Counted from the stretch's first letter, positions 1 through 9,139 are shown. The stretch is 64,000 nucleotides of DNA from Pseudoteredinibacter isoporae (GCF_011602085.1 NZ_JAAONY010000002.1:868001-932000); one strand, 5' to 3'. Notes: generated by a model not told the origin, from the sequence alone. Numbers and translations are program-made.

Positions 1-279
1 CTTCTGCGCCTGCAACGCAAAAAACTGCCCCTGACCCTGGCCGACAATTTGCCGAAAAACCTGAGCGCCTGTTTATTGTGTCTGCGTTTGGCGATTTTGT
101 TACACCGCAAGCGACAGGATCTCACCCTGGATGTTCACCTTCAGCGCGAAGGTGACACTATCAAGCTGTGGGTAGAAAATCTCCTTGATCACCCACTGAC
201 CACTAAAAACCTGAAACAGGAACAGGAACAATTGGCCGCACTCGGTTTGCGTTTGGAACTGACCCCTGACAAACCCTGA
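1..279 (+). CDS. ppx: Exopolyphosphatase (Ppx/GppA family), C-terminal fragment
   Basis: The reading frame is open from the first base and ends with TGA at 277-279, so only the last 92 residues are present and the start lies outside the window. The fragment begins with a basic leucine-rich stretch, continues with a helix containing LRLAILLHR, then two strands and a helix containing KQEQEQLAALG, and ends soon after LRLEL. This order matches my memory of the C-terminal helical domain of Ppx/GppA phosphatases, which release phosphate from the ends of polyphosphate in the cytoplasm. The N-terminal catalytic ATPase-fold domain is not visible, so the assignment rests on the tail alone. GppA, the pppGpp hydrolase of the same family, is the main alternative. 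Confidence 0.7.
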   Translation, partial: LLRLQRKKLPLTLADNLPKNLSACLLCLRLAILLHRKRQDLTLDVHLQREGDTIKLWVENLLDHPLTTKNLKQEQEQLAALGLRLELTPDKP

Positions 280-479
280 CCTGCCAGCGACAATCTTAGC
301 CGTATAAAAAGGCACCGAAGTTAGGGCCCACTGACGCTTATTATCACCAAAGCATAAGCTGCCTTCTATGTGACGCAATTCACATTTGATTCTTGTATAG
401 TCAAGCGCGACATGCCAAGATGCGCTCCTGCTTAAATAATCACCATTCCCACAGAAGCGACATACGGATAAATAGCGTA

Positions 480-2420
480 ATGGTTAGGGACCTTTGGCCA
501 TTAGTGGTTGCAATCATTATCGCCCTGCTGGCTACCCTGCAACCGTACGCCAAGGTTCGTTCCTCCGAGTCGTTTCCAATTACTGCTCCCTTCCAGGAAG
601 TCGATCTCAGCCAATGGGATTTCAGAGTCATAAAACTGGATCAACACTGGCGCTGGTATCCAAATCAACTGCTTGAACCTGGCAGCACTGACGTGGGCAC
701 GTCCCGTGAAATTGTCAGCTTGCCCCACTACTTTGCCAGCCAACAGGCACTCAGTGGTACGCGCCTCAATGTGGGCACCTATCGCCTGCGCCTTAAATTA
801 CCGGAAGACAGTTTTCGGCAGAATTTGAGCATCAGTGTGAGTCACGTTTGTAACAGCGCCAAAGTGTATTTTTATCCGCTCGGGCAAGAAAGTGGCCACC
901 TCGACCCAATTCTGGAGGTCGGGAAAGTCTCTGCCAAGGCGGCGGAATATCGCGCAGAACTCGGCCAGTTCCACGCCCATTTGAACATCAAGCCTGGCCC
1001 CAGCCACTATGAATTGATGATTCAGAGCGCGGGATTCAATAGCCCCAACCCAGGCCTTTGCCAGACGCCCGTTCTCGGCAACAACAAAGCCTTGCAAGGC
1101 CTTGAGCAATTGCAGCTCCTTTGCCAGGGCTTTATCGTTGCTATTATTTTCAGCTTCGGATTGTATGCCATTGGTACCTCGGTATCCGGCAGCCGCAATC
1201 GGTCTTACCTGTGGATTGGCAGCGCAGCCGTCCTAATTGCGTTAAGTAAAGCCGCCCTCGACAACTTCTTCATCAACATTGATAACCCCAACAGCGATGC
1301 CGGCTACCGTCTGGCGGTGAGTCTGCTGTACAGCACAATCATGATTGGCGGCGCCCTCGCCGTGGGCTTTGTGCACCACAGCTTTCGTCTGCATTTTTTA
1401 AGCCATCGTTTTGTGAACGGCAATTTAATCACCGCGGTGGTTCTCAGTGTGCCCTTCTTTTTATTGCCCGCAGAATACAGCCGTGAGTGGATTATTGCCT
1501 TGTTGTTCTTCTCCGGGGTGCAGTACCTGCTTGTACTTTATCTGCTATACAAGGTGCTGAGCCATCGATTGATGTATGCCCGCCGCGTAACCCTTTATAT
1601 TGCCCCACTGTTGATTGCAGTCCATCTGGAGCTGGCAGAATACTTAGGCTGGATGGCAGAGAATCAGTTTTTGCTCGCTTCTTTGGTCTTTTTGGTCATC
1701 GCACAGGGGCTTACCCAGAGTCAGAAACTCGCGCGCGCCAGCAAAGTGGCCTCTCGTTTGTCTCAAGGCTTAACAGATGAGGTGCAAAAACGTGTTGCGG
1801 ATTTGCACCTCAAAAATCAAGAGCTGTTGCTCACACAAAAAGAACTGACCCGGGCCAATCGCGAACTGCGCGACTTGTCCGTAACGGATGGATTAACCTC
1901 GGTCTTTAATCGCATGTACTTCGATCGCCAATTTATATCGGAGTGGCAACGCTCCCGACGGGATCAGAAAAACCTCTGCCTGATGCTGATCGATGTCGAT
2001 CACTTTAAACTGATTAACGATCAACACGGCCACTCGGCGGGCGATGAAATATTACGCAGCATTGCCAATTCCCTGCTGGATCATTTCAAACGCGGCAGTG
2101 ATATTGTCTGCCGATACGGTGGTGAAGAATTTATTGTCATTCTCAGCGACAGCAGCAGCCTTCAGGCTTCACGCCTCGCCGAACAACTGCGCCAGAAAGT
2201 GGAAGACAATGATCTTCGCTACCAAGGCACGGAGTTGTCCATCACCATCAGTATTGGCGTTTGCGGTTTAACTCCCGGCCCCGAACATCAGCCATTGGAT
2301 CTGCTCAATGCGGCCGATCAGGCTTTGTATCTGGCCAAGCGCGAAGGCCGTAACTGTGTTCGAGTAGCAGAACCGCCCGCACCCAATCAAAGCCGCCACA
2401 ACGAACCCACACCAAGCTAG
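480..2420 (+). CDS. Membrane diguanylate cyclase with a 7TM sensor region
   Basis: About 646 residues. A hydrophobic N-terminal segment (signal or anchor) is followed by a soluble, mainly beta extracytoplasmic domain of roughly 180 residues. About seven membrane helices span residues 210-420, then comes a short coiled coil and a C-terminal GGDEF domain. The active-site loop reads GGEEF at residues 547-551, and a product-inhibition I-site, RGSD, lies five residues upstream. Both suggest a working enzyme that makes cyclic di-GMP from two GTP and is feedback inhibited. The layout recalls 7TMR-DISM receptors, which sense ligands outside the inner membrane, but the ligand is unknown. I chose ATG 480 because the hydrophobic segment starts just after it; ATG 420 and TTG 393 are in frame and possible. 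It appears to be transcribed alone. Confidence 0.88.
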   Translation: MVRDLWPLVVAIIIALLATLQPYAKVRSSESFPITAPFQEVDLSQWDFRVIKLDQHWRWYPNQLLEPGSTDVGTSREIVSLPHYFASQQALSGTRLNVGTYRLRLKLPEDSFRQNLSISVSHVCNSAKVYFYPLGQESGHLDPILEVGKVSAKAAEYRAELGQFHAHLNIKPGPSHYELMIQSAGFNSPNPGLCQTPVLGNNKALQGLEQLQLLCQGFIVAIIFSFGLYAIGTSVSGSRNRSYLWIGSAAVLIALSKAALDNFFINIDNPNSDAGYRLAVSLLYSTIMIGGALAVGFVHHSFRLHFLSHRFVNGNLITAVVLSVPFFLLPAEYSREWIIALLFFSGVQYLLVLYLLYKVLSHRLMYARRVTLYIAPLLIAVHLELAEYLGWMAENQFLLASLVFLVIAQGLTQSQKLARASKVASRLSQGLTDEVQKRVADLHLKNQELLLTQKELTRANRELRDLSVTDGLTSVFNRMYFDRQFISEWQRSRRDQKNLCLMLIDVDHFKLINDQHGHSAGDEILRSIANSLLDHFKRGSDIVCRYGGEEFIVILSDSSSLQASRLAEQLRQKVEDNDLRYQGTELSITISIGVCGLTPGPEHQPLDLLNAADQALYLAKREGRNCVRVAEPPAPNQSRHNEPTPS

Positions 2421-2531
2421 CCAGAAATCTGGACCGGACTGGGGCATTATCGACGCCCGCCCTAGTTTTTAAGAAGCCAATGGGGCAAAATTTAGATCTG
2501 ATCCCGCTTGAACTTAGGAAGCTGATACTCC

Positions 2532-3005
2532 ATGGCAAAGCTCATTACTTTACTGGCCCTGATTTTTTTGGCCTGGTACCTGCGCAATCGCTTTATTAAC
2601 ACCCCAAAGCCCGAGCGCAAACGCCTGGTGACAAGCTGGCTGCTGTGGGCAACCGTTGCTGCCGTGGTGGCAATGGCACTTACCGGGCGTTTGCATTGGA
2701 TTGGTGGTTTGCTGGCCCTGAGCGTTCCCTTCCTTCGTCAGTTCGGTCTGTGGTTTATGCAGCGCAAGCTCAATCAGATGGATCAAAGCCAGCCCCAGGA
2801 AGCCACCCCCGAATCACAAATCGATCGACAACAGGCCCTGCAAATCCTGAACCTGACCGACAACCCCAGCCGCGAGGATATTATTCAGGCACACCGTAAG
2901 ATGATGCAGAAAAACCACCCGGATCAAGGTGGCAGTGATTATCTCGCAGCCATGTTAAACCAGGCCAAAGACCTGCTGCTGAAAGATCTGGACGATGCCG
3001 GCTGA
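2532..3005 (+). CDS. Membrane-anchored J-domain protein (TIM14/DnaJ-like)
   Basis: 157 residues. One N-terminal membrane segment (residues 3-17) is followed by a hydrophobic hairpin at about 35-73 and a cytoplasmic C-terminal J domain at about 98-155. The HPD tripeptide that stimulates Hsp70 ATPase activity is at residues 119-121 and is followed by QGGS, as in TIM14/PAM18-type J domains. It probably recruits DnaK to the inner membrane; the client is unknown. An AGGA ribosome-binding site sits about 10 bases before the ATG. The gene overlaps the next gene by 11 bases, so the two are probably translationally coupled. Confidence 0.85.
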   Translation: MAKLITLLALIFLAWYLRNRFINTPKPERKRLVTSWLLWATVAAVVAMALTGRLHWIGGLLALSVPFLRQFGLWFMQRKLNQMDQSQPQEATPESQIDRQQALQILNLTDNPSREDIIQAHRKMMQKNHPDQGGSDYLAAMLNQAKDLLLKDLDDAG

Positions 3006-3285
3006 AGATAACTGGTGGGTCTACATCATCGAATGTGAAGACGGCAGTCTGTACACCGGCATAAGTAATCATCTGTTACGCCGCTGGCAACAACACCGTA
3101 GTGGTAAGGGCGCAAAATACTTCCGGACACGCCGTCCACTAAAAGTGATCTGGTTGGAATACCCCCATGACAAACGCAGTGCCGCCAGGCGCGAATACGC
3201 GATCAAACAGCTAAAACGTCAGGAAAAACTGGCTTTGATTCGCCAAAGCCCTGATGCAGAAAAAAGCGCAGGAACAGCAGCCTAG
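2995..3285 (+). CDS. GIY-YIG nuclease superfamily protein (YhbQ type)
   Basis: 96 residues, the normal size for stand-alone YhbQ-type proteins. The two short strands read VYII (residues 9-12) and YTGIS (20-24), the usual variants of the GIY-YIG signature. A conserved arginine-rich helix containing LLRRWQQH and a second basic helix follow. Members of this family bind or cut DNA and have been linked to DNA repair, but the role of this protein is not established. The ATG lies inside the end of the J-domain gene. The stop codon overlaps the stop of the convergent DUF599 gene at 3282-3285, so there is no room for a separate terminator. Confidence 0.87.
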   Translation: MPAEDNWWVYIIECEDGSLYTGISNHLLRRWQQHRSGKGAKYFRTRRPLKVIWLEYPHDKRSAARREYAIKQLKRQEKLALIRQSPDAEKSAGTAA

Positions 3286-4034
3286 CGTTCCGCCCCCTCG
3301 CCCGGATGCGCCTTCTGTTTTAAGTTTTCACCATCGTCAATACTCAGCATCGCAGAAAGACTGCTGGAGCGGAATTCGCGAATGTACAACACCACGATCA
3401 CGATCGTGACGGACACCGCCATCAAACGCGCATCAATAAACCAGGCCATGCTGGCGAGCGCAAAATAATAGGAACGCAATCCGTAGTTAAAACTGTGGCC
3501 GGCCTGATCCAGCACTTTGGCCGTGTATTTTGCATAGCGTTTTCTGGCAACAGGGTCTTGATCGTCATCTTCCGCCTGGGGGGCCGCCCCCAATAAAACA
3601 GAGACAAAACCAAACTGGCGCAGAGACCAGGTAAACGTAAAAAACGCATAGATAAATATGCTGATTAAAATCAGGAATTTGAGTTCGAGTTCCTGTGTAC
3701 TTGCCGAAGCCGTAAACGGCAACAATTCAAGGGTTAGCTGTACCTTATCCGCTGCGGCCAATGCGGTCACCAAACCCGCCAGAACCAGCAGAGTTGTCGA
3801 CGCGAAAAAACTCACATTTCTTTCAATGTTGGCCAACAAAGCCGCATCCCCGACGCGTTGTTCGCGAGTGAGAAAGCGTTCCATCCAATCCACCCGATAA
3901 CGATGCAACACTGAGGCCAAACAGTCCGTGGTTTTGGCTTTCCTTTTTGCAAAACGGGTATAAGCGAACCAACAGCTCAACAACCACAGCAAAGCGAAAA
4001 CATCATTGAGTTTAATAAACGAAAGGATTTCCAT
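3282..4034 (-). CDS. DUF599 family inner-membrane protein
   Basis: 250 residues with about four to five hydrophobic segments: near the N-terminus, at about 73-95, 118-140 and 185-225. The segment around RNVSFFAST and the GLRSYYFA stretch match my memory of the DUF599 family of proteobacterial membrane proteins. No enzymatic motif is visible and the function of the family is unknown. It is transcribed alone on the minus strand, divergently from the DTW gene, with about 105 bases between the two start codons. Confidence 0.75.
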   Translation of the reverse strand: MEILSFIKLNDVFALLWLLSCWFAYTRFAKRKAKTTDCLASVLHRYRVDWMERFLTREQRVGDAALLANIERNVSFFASTTLLVLAGLVTALAAADKVQLTLELLPFTASASTQELELKFLILISIFIYAFFTFTWSLRQFGFVSVLLGAAPQAEDDDQDPVARKRYAKYTAKVLDQAGHSFNYGLRSYYFALASMAWFIDARLMAVSVTIVIVVLYIREFRSSSLSAMLSIDDGENLKQKAHPGEGAER

Positions 4035-4139
4035 AGATAACCGTAAAGTGATTGCGTCGCCAAAACGTCTTCGATAGTAACGGGCTTATGTTAGCATAAT
4101 GCCATTAGAGAAAGCGTTAGCCTTGAGAATTCATCCTCG

Positions 4140-4742
4140 ATGACAGAGAAACCCCAAAAGCGAGCCAGCTGCCCACAATGCCACCGCCCCCTGCGCAGCT
4201 GCCTCTGTGATCTGATAACGACAGTGGACAATCAAGTACACATTCAATTGCTGCAACACCCAGGGGAAAGTCAGCACCCGAAGGGTAGCGCGATCTTGTT
4301 ACAACTCAGTTTACATCACGTCACCACATGGATTGGTGAGCAGTTTCCAGAGCTGGAACCGGCAATCAAAAGCAGCACGTTTCAGGATGTACTGCTCTAC
4401 CCCGAAAATAATGAGTCAAATTGCAGCCAAGCCTTTGAGCACAGCACAAACGATGCTCGCCCATTGCGACTTTGGGTGTTGGATGGCACCTGGCGAAAAA
4501 CTTACAAAATGCTGCAGCTGAACCCGGCATTACAGAATCTACCCCGTTTTACTCCGAATCCGGAACAGACAAGCCAATACCGTATTCGCAAAGCCCCGAA
4601 GGACGGGCAGCTTTCCACATTGGAAGCTTGCTGCCACGCATTGTCAGAGCTTGAGCATTCACAGGAGAAATACCGGCCCTTACTGTCAAGCTTTGATCAG
4701 TTCAATCAACGCTGGATGAGTTTTCAACAAAGCAGTAAGTAA
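4140..4742 (+). CDS. DTW-domain protein, probable tRNA-uridine aminocarboxypropyltransferase
   Basis: 200 residues. A zinc-ribbon-like cysteine set (C11, C14, C21, C23) is followed by the DTW domain, with signature D115-G-T-W118 and a downstream KAPKDGQLSTLEA segment. Characterised DTW proteins (TapT/TuaA and human DTWD1/2) transfer the 3-amino-3-carboxypropyl group of S-adenosylmethionine to uridine in tRNA, forming acp3U. This cytoplasmic protein is expected to do the same; the target position cannot be read from sequence. It converges on the TonB-domain lipoprotein gene with a 16-base gap. Confidence 0.85.
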   Translation: MTEKPQKRASCPQCHRPLRSCLCDLITTVDNQVHIQLLQHPGESQHPKGSAILLQLSLHHVTTWIGEQFPELEPAIKSSTFQDVLLYPENNESNCSQAFEHSTNDARPLRLWVLDGTWRKTYKMLQLNPALQNLPRFTPNPEQTSQYRIRKAPKDGQLSTLEACCHALSELEHSQEKYRPLLSSFDQFNQRWMSFQQSSK

Positions 4743-4758
4743 TGGGGTTTATTCGGAT

Positions 4759-5178
4759 CTATCTAAGCCCGTACTCCATTTTGAATTTGCATTGGACTTC
4801 TACCGCTTCGCCGTTCTGACGGGCAGGTTCAAACCGCCAATCCGCAACAGCGGCGGCTGTATGATTGAAGAAGGCCCGATGATTGGATTCAATGTCTTGA
4901 ATATCCTTCACCCGGCCCTCCCTGGTTACAATCAGCGAAACAATAGAAACACCAGCCTGTCGCGCCATTAGCCTTTGCACGGGATAAATCGGAGACTTGC
5001 CTTCAATGAGCTTTGGCTGAATCTCAGTTGCCGGCACGCAACGGTCCAGTACCTGCTCAGGCAGTGCCTGCTGGTTTGAGTAGCCTTTCTTTCGGGGGAC
5101 AACCTCACAGGCACTTAAACCTGCAATAACGGCAGCGGCACTGACAGCTGCCACCAGGGTAGAAAACGACAATTTCAT
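4759..5178 (-). CDS. TonB C-terminal-domain lipoprotein
   Basis: 139 residues. The N-terminus is a lipoprotein signal with lipobox LSAC, giving a lipidated cysteine at residue 24. The rest is a single TonB C-terminal domain: a YPVQRLMARQAGVSIVSLIV-like strand pair followed by a WRFEPARQNG segment, as in energy-transducer TonB relatives. The usual N-terminal membrane helix and proline-rich spacer are missing. It therefore cannot act as a classical TonB and more likely binds a partner in the envelope. I chose ATG 5178 because AAGGA lies eight bases upstream; an in-frame extension to 5262 has no comparable site. Confidence 0.8.
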   Translation of the reverse strand: MKLSFSTLVAAVSAAAVIAGLSACEVVPRKKGYSNQQALPEQVLDRCVPATEIQPKLIEGKSPIYPVQRLMARQAGVSIVSLIVTREGRVKDIQDIESNHRAFFNHTAAAVADWRFEPARQNGEAVEVQCKFKMEYGLR

Positions 5179-5470
5179 CAACAAAATCCTTTGCAACAAG
5201 ACATCCAGCGGGGTTGCAAGCAACACCTCAGAGAAAAACGAGCCTAATTCAAAGGTGATCAAGCCGCAACAATAATCCTTTTCAGGAATCTATATATCCT
5301 CGCTTCATTCACCCTTCATATCGCTCAACTCAACGCATTGAACTTCGTCATCACTCTGGATTCGACAAAGCCTGATGATAGGATTCCAGACTGCTTTTTC
5401 TTCGGTGGAATTGACCACCTGAAGCTGCTGGATATTCACAACGATAACTCGAACGAATTAGGAATAGACT

Positions 5471-6229
5471 ATGCGATTGACATCAGCACTCTGTATCACC
5501 GCCGCGGCCTTTAGCGCCAACTTGTGGGCCGACAGCTTTGACGCCACCAAAGCCAAGCTTCAGTCCGCCATGCAAGCTGAAATCCGAACCGACAAAGAAA
5601 CCGCTCGTGATCGCAATCGCATGCCGGTAGAAACCCTGGAGTTCTTCGGCCTGCGCGACAATATGAAAGTTGTGGAGTTTATTCCCGGTGGCGGTTGGTA
5701 CACCAAGCTGCTGGTTCCCGTTATGGCCGAAAACGGCGAATTCCACGCTGCCCTGGGCACCAGCCGTATCGCTAAATCCCTGGCTGGCAAACCCGGTTTT
5801 GAAAAGATGAATATCGTCAAAAACGATGCGAAGTTCAGCCGCAAGGACGGTGCTCGCTTTTCGGACCTGAACTTTAGCGACATCGGCGTTAAAGATGCGG
5901 ATATCGTATTCACCTTCCGCAACTATCACAATCTGAGCGATAGCGGCCGTGCGGCCATGAACCAGGCAGCCTGGCAGGCACTGAAACCTGGCGGTGTTTA
6001 TGCAGTGGTTGACCACACCGCTCGCCATATGGAACCCGGCACCAACAGCAATCGACGTCGCTTCGACCCGGTTAAAGCCATCAAGGAAATTCAAGCTCAG
6101 GGCTTTGTCTTTGAGGATTATAGCGATCTGCACTATCGCGAAGATGATGAGCTTCGTTACGAAGTGGGTGTTAAGTCGGTCACCGGCAACTCGGATCGCT
6201 GGACCTTGAAGTTCCGCAAGCCAAAATAA
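5471..6229 (+). CDS. Exported class I methyltransferase-like protein
   Basis: 252 residues. The first ~20 form a signal peptide (hydrophobic core ending in ANLWA). The mature part keeps the order of a Rossmann-fold SAM methyltransferase: a VVEFIPGGGWYT nucleotide-loop analogue, an ADIVFTFRNYHNL segment, and LKPGGVYAVVDH, which is typical of motif III. Methyltransferases normally need cytoplasmic S-adenosylmethionine, so a predicted periplasmic location is odd. Similar exported proteins occur in other marine gammaproteobacteria, to my knowledge without a proven reaction. The start has a good AGGA site. A perfect hairpin terminator follows at 6252. Confidence 0.78.
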   Translation: MRLTSALCITAAAFSANLWADSFDATKAKLQSAMQAEIRTDKETARDRNRMPVETLEFFGLRDNMKVVEFIPGGGWYTKLLVPVMAENGEFHAALGTSRIAKSLAGKPGFEKMNIVKNDAKFSRKDGARFSDLNFSDIGVKDADIVFTFRNYHNLSDSGRAAMNQAAWQALKPGGVYAVVDHTARHMEPGTNSNRRRFDPVKAIKEIQAQGFVFEDYSDLHYREDDELRYEVGVKSVTGNSDRWTLKFRKPK

Positions 6230-6251
6230 GCGGCTCGCAATCCAGCAATTC

Positions 6252-6283
6252 AAGGGCTGCCTCATGCAGCCCTTCTTATATTC
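6252..6283 (+). terminator. Rho-independent terminator after the methyltransferase-like gene
   Basis: A perfect 9-bp stem, AAGGGCTGC paired with GCAGCCCTT around a CTCAT loop, is followed by a pyrimidine/T-rich run. It lies 22 bases after the stop of the upstream gene. The symmetric stem could also act for the convergent transporter gene, which ends at 6315. Confidence 0.8.
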
Positions 6284-6314
6284 TCTTCCCCGACTTTCCG
6301 TAAAACCTCGGGCA

Positions 6315-7658
6315 TCAGGCTCCGCTGCTCTCCTCCGGCCAACGATAATTTCTCACAGCGAAGAAAATTACCGCACCCACAAAAGCAATTCCCGCATGCA
6401 TGAGCCAGAATTGAGCGTGACTCAGGGTTTGATAATACGCTCCCAATTTGCCGCTGATCAGGCTGCCGAGAAAAATGGCCAGATAGAAAGCCCCCACCAC
6501 CATGGAATTCACTGATTCCGGAGCATGACGGGATGCCAATGACAAGGCGATGGGTGCAGAATAAAGATAGGCAAAGGCACATAGAAAATGAAACAGCAGA
6601 GGCCAGATGACGGCCACCGACGCACCCGCACTTTGCCACTCCGCCAAGGCCAAAACCAAACAAGCTAATGCGAACAAGCCACAGCCCATAGCAATTTTTA
6701 AAATATCCAAAGGCTCTCGGTCGTTTTGGCGTTGTTTGTTCCAGAAGGCCAGAAGAGCCGGCGCAACCAGCAATACCGCCAGGGTGTCAATGGATTGAAA
6801 CCAGGTTACCGGAATCGTGAAATCCAATAGCTCGCGATCAATTCTGGCTTTTACCCAAAGCGGATACACATTCCAGACCTGGGTCTGGCCAATCCAGTAG
6901 AGTGAACTCAAAATCAAAACAAACAACAGTGCCCAAACCGTACGCCATTGAGCTGAATTAAGCGCTTGCCCATTCTTTTTCCGCTCAGGGTCAACAGGTA
7001 GGTGTTTGGCACCCGACAGGTAAATTGCTATTCCAACCAGCATACCCAGCCCTGCCAGAGAGAATCCATAGTGCCAGCCGTACAGTTCGCCTAAAGTGCC
7101 GCAAGCCAGCGGCGCCAGAAAAGCGCCGACATTGATGGCTATTGAGTAGTAGGAATAAGCCGTGTCTCGGCGCTTGTCATCGCTGGCATACAGTGCACCT
7201 ACTTGCGCGGCCAGATTCCCTTTCAATAAGCCCGACCCCACAATCAGAGCCAACATGGCAGCGAGAAAGCTGGATTCGAACGCCATCAAGAAATGTCCGA
7301 CTGCCATGCTCAGGGCGCCCCATAACACAGCGTTTCGACGCCCCAGAACACGGTCCCCGAGCAAGCCTCCCAGCACGGGCATAAAGTAAACCAGACCAAT
7401 ATAAGCACCGAATAACTGAGCAATTAACGCTTGGGTACTGAGTTCTCCGAACAGCATCTGCATCACGCTGCGCATCTGCTCAAAGCCGGCGACCTGTCCG
7501 ACAATTTCAGGAGTGAACAGATAGTCGGTCATATACAAGACCATCAAGGCCTGCATGCCATAAAAAGAAAAACGTTCCCAGGCTTCGGTAAAAACGATAT
7601 ACGCCAGGCCGCGAGGTTGCCCCCAGATTTCCTTGGACGAACTCAATTGTTCTTGCAT
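6315..7658 (-). CDS. POT/PTR2 family proton-dependent oligopeptide transporter
   Basis: 447 residues with about 12 hydrophobic segments. The family's proton-coupling motif is present as EAWERF at residues 25-30, followed by SFYGMQALMVLYM. A second family region, containing YSYYSIAINVGAFLAPL, lies near residue 165. POT transporters import di- and tripeptides or related amides across the inner membrane with protons. At 447 residues it is a little shorter than the usual 480-500. The serine hydrolase gene lies just upstream on the same strand (7707-8834, 48-base gap), suggesting the two are co-expressed and act on the same amide substrates. Confidence 0.9.
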   Translation of the reverse strand: MQEQLSSSKEIWGQPRGLAYIVFTEAWERFSFYGMQALMVLYMTDYLFTPEIVGQVAGFEQMRSVMQMLFGELSTQALIAQLFGAYIGLVYFMPVLGGLLGDRVLGRRNAVLWGALSMAVGHFLMAFESSFLAAMLALIVGSGLLKGNLAAQVGALYASDDKRRDTAYSYYSIAINVGAFLAPLACGTLGELYGWHYGFSLAGLGMLVGIAIYLSGAKHLPVDPERKKNGQALNSAQWRTVWALLFVLILSSLYWIGQTQVWNVYPLWVKARIDRELLDFTIPVTWFQSIDTLAVLLVAPALLAFWNKQRQNDREPLDILKIAMGCGLFALACLVLALAEWQSAGASVAVIWPLLFHFLCAFAYLYSAPIALSLASRHAPESVNSMVVGAFYLAIFLGSLISGKLGAYYQTLSHAQFWLMHAGIAFVGAVIFFAVRNYRWPEESSGA

Positions 7659-7706
7659 GTACTACCCTTTATTTTAAAAGCCGCCGACAAGGCATAGCTA
7701 TTATCG

Positions 7707-8834
7707 TCATTTGCTCTGGCGACAAAATGCATTGAAAAAGTCATCATCCAATATTGGGGAATCTCCCAGTGGACGTGATCGCTGGCAAAACATGACGGCC
7801 AGACAATTGTCCTGGGGACTGATATAGATACGTTGACCAAATATGCCGCGGGCACTGAAGGCGCGCTTGTCAAAATTTCCGTTCTGATCCGCGAGTGACC
7901 ACCACATAAAACCATAGGGCACCAGTGTATCACCGATCTGAGTGGGGCCGGCGGCTTCGTGCAGCCAATTGCTCGGCAATATTTGCTGCTCCCCGATCTT
8001 GCCGCCCGCCATAAAGAAACGGGCAAAACGGGCATAATCTCTTAAGCGGGCATTAAAACCGCTGCCCGCGATTTCAAGACCACCCGGGTTTTCCTGCCAC
8101 CAACTCGCATCGGCTTCCATACCGAGGGGGTGCCAGAGCTTCTCCTGAAGATAATCGGCCAACCATTGGCCCGTAGCCGCGCGCAACAAGGCACCGACGA
8201 TATGTGTTTCACCCGTACTGTAATTCCAGTGATCACCGGCCGGAAACAACTTCTTCAGGCCGGACATATAGCGGCAGATTGCATCGGGGTTTTGCTGGAT
8301 TTGCAATTCCAAAACCGCTCGGCGATGGGACTCGGGATTGGTGTGATCTTCATTCCACTCAGCCCCGGAGCTCATCAGGAGCAATTGCCGAACGCTTACA
8401 TCGGCATACGCACCGCCTTCGAGTTCGGGCAAATAGTTAACTAACAGATCGTCCAGGCTTGAGATTGCCCCCTCCTGAATCGCAACACCCACCAGCGTAG
8501 AGGCGATGGATTTTGCCATGGACATCGACAACCAATGGTTTTCCGGGCGAAAGCCAAACTGATAATTTTCAAAGCAGACCTTCCCGTCTTTCATCAACAG
8601 CAAACCCACAATACGATTTCGGGAAATATAATCGTAGAGATTGCAGGATTCCCCTTCGGACTCGAATGAAAAGGAATGATGGTCCCATTCCGTGTATTCC
8701 AACGGACTGACTTGTTCCGCTGCCGTCAGACGTCGAACCGGGAAAAAGGAATCCGCCGCCGAAAAAAATTCAAACTGCTGATCTGGCATGATCAAACCGG
8801 CATAGGCCCGGCGCACATCAATACTCGTTTGCAT
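7707..8834 (-). CDS. Serine hydrolase of the beta-lactamase/NylB family
   Basis: 375 residues with no obvious signal peptide, so probably cytoplasmic. The class C beta-lactamase-fold catalytic Ser and Lys are in S105-M-A-K108. A Tyr motif, NYSTGETH, lies about 100 residues later, and the C-terminal wall motif reads FSARGIFGQRIY. Family members cleave amides and esters, for example NylB (6-aminohexanoate-dimer hydrolase) and esterase EstB; true beta-lactamase activity is not implied. The gene is upstream of, and on the same strand as, the peptide transporter, which fits intracellular hydrolysis of an imported amide. It differs clearly in length and N-terminus from the tandem pair at 12758-15360. 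Confidence 0.85.
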   Translation of the reverse strand: MQTSIDVRRAYAGLIMPDQQFEFFSAADSFFPVRRLTAAEQVSPLEYTEWDHHSFSFESEGESCNLYDYISRNRIVGLLLMKDGKVCFENYQFGFRPENHWLSMSMAKSIASTLVGVAIQEGAISSLDDLLVNYLPELEGGAYADVSVRQLLLMSSGAEWNEDHTNPESHRRAVLELQIQQNPDAICRYMSGLKKLFPAGDHWNYSTGETHIVGALLRAATGQWLADYLQEKLWHPLGMEADASWWQENPGGLEIAGSGFNARLRDYARFARFFMAGGKIGEQQILPSNWLHEAAGPTQIGDTLVPYGFMWWSLADQNGNFDKRAFSARGIFGQRIYISPQDNCLAVMFCQRSRPLGDSPILDDDFFNAFCRQSK

Positions 8835-9139
8835 GAAAAAGCCTGTTATTTTTATCGTCTCTTCTTATATGCACGCCAGCAATCAATCAATTGCCAAGAC
8901 CATTTTGCGTGCCAGGCCAATACGTTACTGGCCATACGCACGTGAATAGCGATGCATATAAACGCTTGGATTTATCATATCCCTTCACTGAGTACTTGCC
9001 TGTTGCCTAAGCTTATCGCCTTGGTGTGCTTGCCACACCAGCGGTGCATCAAGCACACCCCCCAGGACAGCTTTGGCATCTCCCCAGCTTGAATCGAGCA
9101 AGCTAGAGTGAACCCATCGTAACTCTGAGGTTCTATTCG
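8835..9139. promoter_or_regulatory. Divergent intergenic region with alternative hairpins (9022-9059)
   Basis: This 305-base space separates the minus-strand hydrolase from the plus-strand aminotransferase, so it should hold both promoters. I see no coding potential. A perfect 10-bp inverted repeat, GGTGTGCTTG (9023-9032) and CAAGCACACC (9050-9059), overlaps a competing 7-bp hairpin, TGGTGTG (9022-9028) and CACACCA (9034-9040). The two pairings exclude each other. The site is about 80 bases before the aminotransferase start and could be an operator or leader structure. Confidence 0.35.

Noticed and set aside
2421-2531. A terminator after the diguanylate cyclase
   Set aside because: The only candidate stem (GGGGC with GCCC before TTTTT at about 2438-2470) is short with a long loop, too weak to report as a feature.
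5483-6265. A 260-codon open frame antisense to the exported methyltransferase-like gene
   Set aside because: Its product is composed of low-information segments with no motif. The plus-strand gene has a signal peptide, ribosome-binding site and terminator.
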